From: Methylovulum sp.
GTDB taxonomy: Bacteria; Pseudomonadota; Gammaproteobacteria; Methylococcales; Methylomonadaceae
Length of the DNA: 5,026 nt
NCBI GenBank assembly: GCA_016919605.1
Contig: JACXTQ010000229.1
Coordinates: 1 to 5,026 of the forward strand
Direction: 5' to 3'
In this document: positions 1-4,788 of the stretch, piece by piece
Layout of the letters: every line of letters begins with the position of its first letter
Numbering within the stretch: position 1 is the first letter of the stretch
Translations under genes and position numbers: made by a program
The notes under the pieces: generated by a model
What the model was told of the DNA's origin: nothing
Database searches by the model: none
The model's input: only the letters and a program-made list of their open reading frames with translations

Positions 1-321
1 ACGCCAGGCGTATTGGCTGCCGAACCTAAGGAAGTCCAAATTCAAGAGAGCGTTCCTAGCCCCTCTCCTGAGGCGTTATCGCCCGGCTCCCATCCAGGGA
101 AGGCATCACAGGGGGGTAGCGAAGCCTTCGATATCTGCTTACGCGCTACCCAGCGTTTCGAGCAACAGGAAAAGGCAAAAGGGACTAGCAAAGCGGTGTC
201 AGCGCCATTGTCTGCTTCGTGCAAAACGGAATTGAAACCAGCATCGTATTGGCTGTGCATGGACAAAGAATCCCTTACGGAAGTCGATTTTAATGTCGCT
301 CATACGCATTGTGCGAAATAA
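1..321 (+). CDS. C-terminal part of an unrecognised Cys-containing protein (5' end outside window)
   Basis: The frame is open from the first base of the window to the TAA at 319-321. The first in-frame start-like codon is a TTG at 13 without a convincing ribosome site, so the gene most likely begins upstream of the window. Numbering from that TTG gives 102 residues. Residues 11-35 are a Pro/Ser/Gly-rich low-complexity linker. The remainder is a compact tail with four cysteines (42, 70, 82, 100) and aromatic residues in YWLCMDKE (79-86). Paired cysteines after a flexible linker would suit an exported or envelope protein, but no signal peptide can be seen because the N-terminus is missing. I do not recognise the family. 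A short inverted repeat (114-151) lies inside the coding sequence. The strand is supported by amino-acid composition; the opposite frame at 42-266 looks like a shadow. Confidence 0.55.
   Translation, partial: TPGVLAAEPKEVQIQESVPSPSPEALSPGSHPGKASQGGSEAFDICLRATQRFEQQEKAKGTSKAVSAPLSASCKTELKPASYWLCMDKESLTEVDFNVAHTHCAK
114..151. repeat. 38-bp palindromic segment inside the first gene
   Basis: The arms GGGTAGCG (114-121) and CGCTACCC (144-151) are perfect inverted repeats. The right part, CTTACGCGCTACCC (138-151), is a 14-base exact match to 1496-1509, the end of the inverted-repeat element at 1329-1508. This may be a short relative of that element absorbed into a coding frame, or chance. Confidence 0.35.
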
Positions 322-323
322 AC

Positions 324-340
324 TAAAGGGCGTCTCTTTA
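324..340 (+). terminator. Weak hairpin after the first gene
   Basis: Bases 324-340 fold into a 7-pair stem (TAAAGGG against CTCTTTA, one G-T pair) with loop CGT, starting three bases after the stop codon at 321. No clear T run follows, only CATTTC, so it is a weak intrinsic terminator candidate. Confidence 0.25.
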
Positions 341-390
341 CATTTCAATAAACAGCCATCCTATACCCGCTTAATCACCTCCACCGTGCG

Positions 391-552
391 CTAGAAAACA
401 TGGCTAGGTTTTTGGCCTATTGTACGTAGTCGTACAGCCCGCGTTGATAAAGAAAAAATATAGTTGCCAGAAAGCTTGGGGGTTACGGCTATGGCATAAT
501 TACTTGTTATCAACAGGCTTATCGACAACGACAAGGTTTTGATTAATCTCAT
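391..552 (-). pseudogene. Small secreted-protein remnant or short ORF, 53 codons
   Basis: From the ATG at 552-550 the reading frame gives 53 residues. It starts with a good Sec signal peptide: MRLIK, a hydrophobic run TLSLSISLLITS, then NYAIA as a plausible cleavage end near residue 22. The mature start VTPKLSGNYIFSLST resembles the beginning of small secreted beta-rich proteins, but the frame then runs through a basic stretch (RAVRLRT) to a stop at 391. It looks as if a longer gene has lost its 3' part. The frame also stays open upstream of this ATG through the palindrome at 586-686, which is not coding-like, so the internal ATG was chosen. Only a weak GTGAG lies upstream. A genuine 53-residue peptide is the alternative. 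Confidence 0.35.
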
Positions 553-585
553 AAAATAAAACTCACAAGTAGGTTTTTTTGAATA

Positions 586-686
586 GCCCGTAGGTCGGGG
601 CGGGCTTGCGAACCCCCAACATTTCAACACACACGACCACCCTACCCTGTTGTGTTGGGGTTCGTACCTCACCCCAACCTACGGCC
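586..686. repeat. ~100-bp imperfect palindromic (REP/MITE-like) element
   Basis: The left arm from 588 (CCGTAGGTCGGGGCGGGC, then CGAACCCCCAACA) is mirrored by the right arm ending at 684 (TGTTGGGGTTCG, then CACCCCAACCTACGG on the + strand). The arms match along about 35 bases with a few mismatches and indels, around a ~15-base centre rich in CACA. Such CGTAGGTTGGG palindromes are scattered through many proteobacterial genomes, including methanotrophs. The element starts 13 bp past the core-like site at 699-705, directly downstream of the gene at 700-1221, and could also end that gene's transcript. Confidence 0.6.
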
Positions 687-698
687 CTTACCGCATTG

Positions 699-705
699 GT
701 TAGGT
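699..705 (-). other. Integron core-like site ACCTAAC containing the stop codon
   Basis: On the minus strand the sequence ACCTAAC fits the consensus RYYYAAC that opens an attC site. The TAA stop of the gene at 700-1221 lies inside it, an arrangement common in integron cassettes. The bases after it (CAATGCGGTAAGG) could be the start of an attC, but no matching GTTRRRY closing site appears in the next ~150 bases. The palindromic element begins there instead. Confidence 0.4.
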
Positions 706-1221
706 TATCTTTGGTTGCGCATTGAAGCAGAAAACCAGATCGGCCACGGTTCTGACCTTACCGTAGTATGGGTTACGGTTTAAGTGTTCGAGCGAGCGGC
801 CAGTGCGCTGCGAGATTTCAAGCACAAGATCCATATCCAAATCCTCGTCGTCGATTGAAAGAGCATCAAACGTATCGGATGCCCGAACCGGAATCTTGTG
901 CTCAAGACTGATGTAGTTCTGAAGCTGCTCGTAAACGGCTCGTATAATCCACGGATCAACAACGCGTCGATCAAACTGGCGTGCAAAGTTGCAGATGGAC
1001 TCTCCGCGCCGCGAATCGGAAAGAGCTCGCAATTTGGCAAGTGATCGAAGGCGCTCAATTGCGACAAAGATGCTGAGCCCGATTGCTGTCAGCAGCATTG
1101 GCACAGGATGCGACCAGACCAAATACAACAAACCCGCACCCAGCGCAAAAAGGAAAGCCCAAGCAAGCGGGCGCGTTCGTGGTCGAACGTACTGCGGCAT
1201 AAAGCGAGATGGTTTTTTCAT
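700..1221 (-). CDS. Two-helix membrane protein with acyl-carrier-like C-terminal domain; cassette-like gene
   Basis: The product is 173 residues from the ATG at 1221-1219. A GTG two codons upstream (1227) overlaps the core-like site and is less likely. A basic N-terminus (residues 1-17) precedes two hydrophobic helices (about 19-36 and 39-55), then a soluble domain facing the cytoplasm by the positive-inside rule. Distinct blocks are RRGESICNFARQFD (71-84), VDPWIIRAVYEQL (88-100), LSIDDEDLDMDLVLEI (121-136) and NPYYGKVRTVADLV (150-163). The last two resemble helices II-IV of acyl carrier proteins (D-S-L, then a TV-DLV end). The phosphopantetheine serine position appears to be Asp125, so it should not carry an acyl arm. 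The family is uncharacterised to my knowledge. AGGTG lies just before the start, partly from the core-like site. The stop is inside ACCTAAC and the start is 4 bases after GTTAGGT, as in an integron cassette. Confidence 0.75.
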   Translation of the reverse strand: MKKPSRFMPQYVRPRTRPLAWAFLFALGAGLLYLVWSHPVPMLLTAIGLSIFVAIERLRSLAKLRALSDSRRGESICNFARQFDRRVVDPWIIRAVYEQLQNYISLEHKIPVRASDTFDALSIDDEDLDMDLVLEISQRTGRSLEHLNRNPYYGKVRTVADLVFCFNAQPKIT

Positions 1222-1225
1222 AGAC

Positions 1226-1291
1226 ACCTAACGTTTGAGATGAGAGGCGTGACCCGGCTTGCCGGGGCGCATCCTCTCTATTGTCATAAGT
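1226..1291 (-). other. attC-like recombination site preceding the cassette-like gene
   Basis: Read on the minus strand, the segment ends in GTTAGGT (1232-1226), a perfect GTTRRRY core, 4 bases before the ATG. Inside is an imperfect hairpin. Outer arms are GAGAGG (1242-1247) and CCTCTC (1273-1278); inner arms are CCCGG (1253-1257) and CCGGG (1262-1266) around CTTG. The spacers between them are unequal, leaving unpaired bases as attC sites do. The far core is degenerate: ACTTATG (1291-1285) matches RYYYAAC at five of seven positions. Read on the plus strand, ACCTAAC would be the intact opening core and the closing core the damaged one, so orientation is not certain. Length (about 66 bp) fits short attC sites. 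Confidence 0.45.
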
Positions 1292-1328
1292 ATCCACACA
1301 ACTTTTCCCAAGAATGGCTGTGCAGCAA

Positions 1329-1508
1329 GGTAGCCCGTAAGGAGCGAAGCGGATTACGGGTTGTTTCGGCTTCGATAAGCCGTGTTATATCGCAGGGTAT
1401 CGGCATAGGATGTCGGAATGGGGGGTAGTGTGGGCTTTTATTCCCGTAATCTTTATGCCCTTTACGCTCTGTGAGTGAGTGGGTGCGCTTCGCTCCTTAC
1501 GCGCTACC
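1329..1508. repeat. 180-bp inverted-repeat (MITE-like) element
   Basis: Terminal inverted repeats of 23 bp (1329-1351 and 1486-1508) match at 22 of 23 positions; both contain GTAAGGAGCGAAGCG. The match continues inward as GATTACGGG (1352-1360) against its complement (1443-1451), with a 34-bp interruption on the right side. A perfect internal hairpin CGGCTTCGATAAGCCG lies at 1367-1382. The interior has no coding-like frame. Structure and size suit a nonautonomous mobile or REP-type element; no flanking target duplication is obvious. Confidence 0.55.
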
Positions 1509-1706
1509 CCGCTTGTCAAAATCCGTGATGGCGGCCTGTTGCAGCCGCTGGGCATAGAGGCCTGTGCCCGCTGGCGGTACGCGCTCGTCCCAGATGAAGT
1601 TTTCGATGTGGGCGCGTTCTTGGTCATCAAGGTTGCCTTCGGCCAAACGGCGGCGGGCATAGTCGGCAAGTTGCGGTAAGGTGTTTAGGTAAATCTTTAG
1701 GCGTTT
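1497..1706 (-). pseudogene. 3' remnant of an unrecognised gene, ended by the repeat element
   Basis: This frame is open for 69 codons between an in-frame TAA (1709-1707) and a TAA at 1499-1497, but has no ATG or GTG; only TTG at codon 21 could start it. The translation is strongly protein-like: LPQLADYARRRLAEGNLDDQ (residues 10-29), ERAHIENFIWDERVPPAG (30-47) and LYAQRLQQAAITDFDKR (50-66), predicted helical and charged. Third-position G/C is high, as in a real gene. The last residues GSA and the stop codon are supplied by the arm of the inverted-repeat element at 1329-1508, so the original C-terminus may have been replaced. The sequence upstream of 1706 turns AT-rich and noncoding. I do not recognise the parent family. 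Confidence 0.45.
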
Positions 1707-1888
1707 TTAACAAGTGCAGGTTAAGGGGTATTTTAGCCGAAAAAGCCGTTAAGGCGTTTATTTTTAATGTGTTATTAGCGGGGGGCTGTGGTTTTTTAAA
1801 CTTATCCTAGCCGTTATTTTGCCACTAATACCCCCTTGACGGTACCAAAAAACGCCCGCTGTCCGAGGAATTTTTTGGGGGGTGCAGG
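1707..1888. other. AT-rich intergenic region downstream of the 1889-2419 gene
   Basis: This stretch contains several homopolymer runs (AAAAAA, TTTTTT, GGGGGG) and no open frame. A minus-strand CGCCTTAACGGC followed by five T residues (about 1757-1741) is a very weak terminator candidate with only a 3-pair stem. I see no promoter or RNA that I can support. Confidence 0.3.
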
Positions 1889-2419
1889 TCAATGGGCGGG
1901 TATCAATTTATCGTTTTCGTCATACTTGCCCAGCACTTGGGTGCTTTTTATGGCTAAGCTGCCATCATCGGCAAATTTAAGCACATAGCGGACGGCTTCG
2001 GTGGGGAATTGGGGCGCGTCATCATTGCCTAGGCGGCGGCCTTCGATAATGAGGGTGTCGCCTTTTTGGTAGGCTTTCTCATGAAATTTTAGGTCAAGGT
2101 CTATAGGTTCACCATTATCGACTTCAACAATCGGGTTGTTGAAAGCGGCTAAGCTCACAACGGTCAGTTGCGTTGAGATAGTGCCGGCACCGCCCGCACA
2201 ACCATCGTCGCCGTACCAGACCACGACATATTTGTCGCTATAATTTTCGTCCACGCCTTTTTTGCCGATGAGTTTGAAGGCTTTAAAACCGCTGCCCACT
2301 TCACAGGCGGTGAGGGCGCTGTATTTTTCGACCATTTTGGCGGCGGCCTTTTCATCAAAGCCGTGCGCTGGTAGAGTGGCGATCAGTAGGGCTAAGCCGA
2401 GTAAGTAGTTAGGTTTCAT
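1889..2419 (-). CDS. Uncharacterised periplasmic protein with one Cys pair
   Basis: The product has 176 residues, with a signal peptide MKPNYLLGLALLIATLPAHG and probable cleavage before Phe21 (A-H-G fits the -3/-1 rule). The mature part starts with a helix (DEKAAAKMVEKYSAL, 22-36). A mainly beta region follows, with YVVVWYGDDGCAGGAGT (64-80). Cys39 and Cys74 are the only cysteines and probably form a disulfide. The C-terminal part (122-165) has alternating beta strands, including VRYVLKFADDGSLAIKST. The W-x(5)-CAGGAGT block resembles small periplasmic proteins of unknown function in gammaproteobacteria; no catalytic motif is visible. The ATG is preceded by a C-rich run (CCACCCCCC) without a Shine-Dalgarno sequence, so translation may be weak. 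It is last in a row of three exported-protein genes, 88 bp after its upstream neighbour. Confidence 0.8.
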   Translation of the reverse strand: MKPNYLLGLALLIATLPAHGFDEKAAAKMVEKYSALTACEVGSGFKAFKLIGKKGVDENYSDKYVVVWYGDDGCAGGAGTISTQLTVVSLAAFNNPIVEVDNGEPIDLDLKFHEKAYQKGDTLIIEGRRLGNDDAPQFPTEAVRYVLKFADDGSLAIKSTQVLGKYDENDKLIPAH

Positions 2420-2451
2420 GGGGGGTGGGTCGTGGTTTTAACGTTAAGCCA

Positions 2452-2493
2452 AGGTTGCGGAGGGCTGCGCCGTCATAGCGGACGGCGCAACCT
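2452..2493. terminator. Strong GC hairpin between two secreted-protein genes
   Basis: TGCGCCGTC (2466-2474) and GACGGCGCA (2481-2489) form a perfect 9-pair stem with loop ATAGCG. A competing outer pairing exists between AGGTTGCG (2452-2459) and CGCAACCT (2486-2493). It lies just past the 2508-3293 stop on the minus strand. There is no T run, so it may be a transcript-stabilising or attenuating hairpin or a REP-type palindrome rather than a classical terminator. Confidence 0.5.
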
Positions 2494-2507
2494 GCTCGCG
2501 CCGGATG

Positions 2508-3293
2508 TTAGCGTATCGGCAAGCCCTCAATGCCCAAATTGAGCTGCGGGGCGGCGTTGAACGCTTGCTGCTCAGGGCTGATGGTTTCTTCCGTCTCGGC
2601 GGGGGTGCTTAAGGCGGCGGCGGGCAACGCCGTGGCGATGATAGTGTCATAGCTGTGCAGGGTCACTTCTGTAGGGCCGCTATAGCCTAACAGGCCAATG
2701 TGGCCTGAGTAGATGGGCTGGTCGGTATCGGTATAGTTATAGACCAGCTTGCCGTTGATGTAAAACTTAAAGCTGTTGCCCTTGGCGACGACCCGCAACT
2801 TGTTCCATTGCTTAATGGGTTTTAGATAACTTGAAGGTGTCCATGATTGGATAGGGGTAAACGCGCCATTGCGCATTTTATAGATATAAAACTCTCCGGT
2901 ACTACCCGATTCAATAATGCCAAACGCATAAGCCACACCTTTACTGGTGGAGCACAGGCTAAAACAGCCTTGGAAATTGGGGCTGGCACGGAAAAGCATG
3001 TACGTTGCCAAAAGCCCATCATTATCATGCTTGACGGACACGCGGTAATCGACATTCCGATAGTCCACAGCGCTGAGGGTTGAAACCATAGCGCCACTAA
3101 AACTTTTGCTGGCCTTGGCCTTATAATACTGGTTAGTTTCCGGCTTGCCGACCACGTTCCATTGTCCAGGTTTTTGCGGTGCCCACAGTTGCGCGAGGCC
3201 GTCCTCAAAATCTTCTTCATACACGTCCGCCAAGCTGGCTTGGCTCCAGGTCAGGGTGGCTAAAAGGGCGCTGGCTACTAATAAATGTCTCAT
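2508..3293 (-). CDS. Exported concanavalin A-like (LamG/DUF1080-type) beta-sandwich protein
   Basis: The product has 261 residues, with a signal peptide (residues 1-22, ending SLA) and a mature start DVYEEDFEDG. That DFEDG opening, then alternating strands through about residue 222, is typical of concanavalin-like jelly rolls. The closing block KQWNKLRVVAKGNSFKFYIN (161-180), the following GKLV, and SGHIGLLGYSG (196-206) are the usual last strands of LamG and DUF1080 domains. Such domains often bind or act on carbohydrate or other surface ligands; no catalytic residues can be assigned. Cys110 and Cys114 (GCFSLC) could form a small disulfide loop. Residues 223-261 are an Ala/Pro/Glu-rich low-complexity tail. 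The start is well supported by AGGAG 5 bases upstream. The gene lies 124 bp downstream of the 3418-4305 gene and 88 bp before the next, on the same strand. Confidence 0.85.
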   Translation of the reverse strand: MRHLLVASALLATLTWSQASLADVYEEDFEDGLAQLWAPQKPGQWNVVGKPETNQYYKAKASKSFSGAMVSTLSAVDYRNVDYRVSVKHDNDGLLATYMLFRASPNFQGCFSLCSTSKGVAYAFGIIESGSTGEFYIYKMRNGAFTPIQSWTPSSYLKPIKQWNKLRVVAKGNSFKFYINGKLVYNYTDTDQPIYSGHIGLLGYSGPTEVTLHSYDTIIATALPAAALSTPAETEETISPEQQAFNAAPQLNLGIEGLPIR

Positions 3294-3297
3294 GGAT

Positions 3298-3305
3298 TCT
3301 CCTCT
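3298..3305 (-). promoter_or_regulatory. Strong ribosome binding site fixing the 2508-3293 start
   Basis: On the minus strand AGAGGAGA includes a full AGGAG core (3303-3299), 5 bases before the ATG at 3293. It is the best Shine-Dalgarno among the exported-protein genes here. The upstream neighbour (3418-4305) and downstream neighbour (1889-2419) have weak or no match, so this protein is probably the most efficiently translated of the three. Confidence 0.7.
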
Positions 3306-3376
3306 GGTGGATGGGCAAGATTGCCTAAAGGGGGTGGCTTTAACTCGTAACAGGTATACCCTAGGCTGAGACGGTC

Positions 3377-3389
3377 AGGCCTGCGGCCT
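3377..3389. terminator. Short GC hairpin between exported-protein genes
   Basis: AGGCC and GGCCT pair around TGC, 29 bases past the stop of the 3418-4305 gene on the minus strand. The stem has only five pairs and no T run follows, so it may be only a weak pause site. Confidence 0.25.
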
Positions 3390-3417
3390 CGTAATTCAAG
3401 CGGTGGCCGGACTTATC

Positions 3418-4305
3418 TTAAAAAAACTTCGGGTTCAGCGCTTTCAGGGTCCGGCTATACTGGCTGGCCAAAAGCCGCTCCTTAAACTCTTGCAAAAAAA
3501 TAGCCTTGCCGCGCAGCTTCCTATACCACGCCTTGTCTAAAAACGCCAAAGCCAAATCGCCATTGCCGGTATAAACCAAATTCGCCATAACCGCGAACAA
3601 CTCGGGCGGCAAATAGTTTTTCCCGCCGGCTATCCTGTCGTGGCAATCCTGCCATTGCCTAATGTTAAAGCCGTTGTCTTTCACCCGCCTTAAGGCCAAG
3701 TTAAGCACCGCCGCCTGTTGCCATAAAAAAGTTTGGAAAGGCCAAGTTTTTTTTATCAGCCGTACCGAAGGCCGGTAATAGCCGTTTTGAAATTCAAAAA
3801 CCACCCGTGGCGCGGGCGTGTCCTCAAAATTGGTTTGCCAATACATGAAGACCTGATCCATCACCGTGATTTCAACCGTGCCATTACCGTCCAGATCACG
3901 CAGGGTAAAGTCCTGAAAATCGCCGACATCCAACTGGCCTATTTTTTTCGCCGTCTCGCCCAACTCATAAATAGTGTAATAAAAACAACAGTGCGCATCA
4001 CGCGAAAAATAAACGGCCATCATGCTCGGCTTGCCGGGGGCGGTCAGGTCTTGGGTATAGCGATCCTCGGCAAAACTGGCGACGGCGAGATCACCCCGGC
4101 CAAACTGTTGCCTGACGCTACGTCGGCCCTTTTTGGACAGAGTCAGGCTCAGGCTAGTGCCATCGCACACGGCACATTCGCCCTTGAATTTGACCAGTGC
4201 CGTCCAGCCCTGCGCCAAAGGCACAGTTTCGCTGCTGTCCGCCAAAGTCAGGCAAGGCAACAGCCCCAACAACAGGAGCGCGAAAAATCGCAGATAAGCT
4301 TTCAT
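3418..4305 (-). CDS. Uncharacterised exported protein with a DxDGNGxxE calcium-type loop
   Basis: The product has 295 residues. The signal peptide is MKAYLRFFALLLLGLLPCLTLA, with cleavage before Asp23. The Cys at 18 is preceded by Pro, so this is not a lipobox. Residues 25-180 look beta-rich and include CAVC (44-47), an adjacent Cys pair in DAHCCFYY (103-110), and FTLRDLDGNGTVEITVMD (133-150). DLDGNGTVEI matches the metal loop seen in FG-GAP/VCBS repeats and EF-hand-like sites, but occurs only once, so this is not a repeat propeller. Residues 190-290 are predicted helical (FLWQQAAVLNLALRR, ELFAVMANLVYTGNGDLALA), perhaps a second domain. The parent family is not recognised. The start is the ATG at 4305 that makes a complete signal peptide; only a weak GG-rich sequence precedes it. 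It is first in a same-strand row of three exported-protein genes. Confidence 0.82.
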   Translation of the reverse strand: MKAYLRFFALLLLGLLPCLTLADSSETVPLAQGWTALVKFKGECAVCDGTSLSLTLSKKGRRSVRQQFGRGDLAVASFAEDRYTQDLTAPGKPSMMAVYFSRDAHCCFYYTIYELGETAKKIGQLDVGDFQDFTLRDLDGNGTVEITVMDQVFMYWQTNFEDTPAPRVVFEFQNGYYRPSVRLIKKTWPFQTFLWQQAAVLNLALRRVKDNGFNIRQWQDCHDRIAGGKNYLPPELFAVMANLVYTGNGDLALAFLDKAWYRKLRGKAIFLQEFKERLLASQYSRTLKALNPKFF

Positions 4306-4788
4306 GTCCGGGTCATGGCAAAGTCAGAATAAGGTTAAGGGCCATTATGTTAGCCCGCGTAAGACCCTAGACGACAGCCATGCGCCTTACCTTACTGACT
4401 ATATACCAAGCCAACCACCAATGAAATGAATTATTACCACAAAAAAAGCCAATAATCCACAAAATCGGCCTTTAAATAGGCAACCTATTGATAATAAAAA
4501 TATTTAAAATAAAGGCTGGCGCTATAGCAGGAGGGATTTTTTAGAGGCTTAAGCCGTGCGGCGGGCAAAAAAAGGAATTCTTTCCAGATACCGTATAGGA
4601 CTTCCTAAACCGCCCGTGCGGCGGTGACACCGTGTGATATAACAACTACCCATTGCCAGAAAAGATTGTTTGAAAATCCTGCCCCTATGAGATGACCTAA
4701 AAAATTACCCTTTAAAATCAAAGCACTGAAAATAATAATTAAAAGGTTCCCTTTAAATTACACCTAACCAAGCCCCTCCACCAACAAC
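4306..4788. other. AT-rich gene-free region upstream of the exported-protein genes
   Basis: No frame of convincing length is open on either strand. GC content is as low as about 30% around 4681-4740. It must contain the promoter for the 3418-4305 gene if that gene is not transcribed from elsewhere, but no -35/-10 pair with proper spacing stands out. A 6-pair hairpin (AATAGG/CCTATT, 4475-4489) and the short palindrome TAGGACTTCCTA (4596-4607) are present. A good ribosome-site-like AGGAGG at 4529-4534 has no start codon after it. No tRNA or riboswitch was recognised. Confidence 0.45.
4554..4624. repeat. 11-bp direct repeat 60 bp apart, second copy in a hairpin
   Basis: CCGTGCGGCGG occurs at 4554-4564 and again at 4614-4624, exactly 60 bp apart, in otherwise AT-rich DNA. 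The second copy lies in the hairpin ACCGCC-CGTGC-GGCGGT (4609-4625), followed by CGGTGACACCG (4622-4632), a second small palindrome. It could be a regulator binding pair or a structured repeat; nothing downstream identifies its target. Confidence 0.4.

Noticed and set aside
989..1231. 80-codon plus-strand frame ending in ACC-TAA-C at the attC-like site
   Set aside because: Its stop position would suit a plus-strand cassette gene, but the product is Arg/Lys/Ser-rich without structure, while the opposite strand encodes two membrane helices and a conserved-looking domain.
1309..1669. Plus and minus open frames across the 1329-1508 element (codons reading VARKERS)
   Set aside because: They are translations of the inverted repeat itself and share residues only because the repeat arms are nearly identical.
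4288..4305. Possible lipoprotein signal in the 3418-4305 product
   Set aside because: The residue before Cys18 is Pro (LLPC), which does not fit a lipobox; an ordinary signal peptidase I site after residue 22 fits better.
3733..4332. 199-codon open frame on the plus strand
   Set aside because: It is antisense to the 3418-4305 gene, has no signal or domain pattern, and reads as Arg/Gln-rich shadow sequence; the minus-strand product has a clear signal peptide.
4362..4460. Sigma-70 promoter for the 3418-4305 gene (TATAGT-like hexamer on the minus strand)
   Set aside because: The best TATA-like hexamer has no -35 match at 16-18 bp spacing, so it is not listed as a feature.
4528..4550. AGGAGG ribosome-site-like sequence on the plus strand
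   Set aside because: No ATG, GTG or TTG opens a sustained frame at suitable distance.
4306..4788. tRNA, riboswitch or CRISPR in the large gap
   Set aside because: No cloverleaf, no regularly spaced repeat series beyond one 11-bp pair, and no recognisable riboswitch core were seen.
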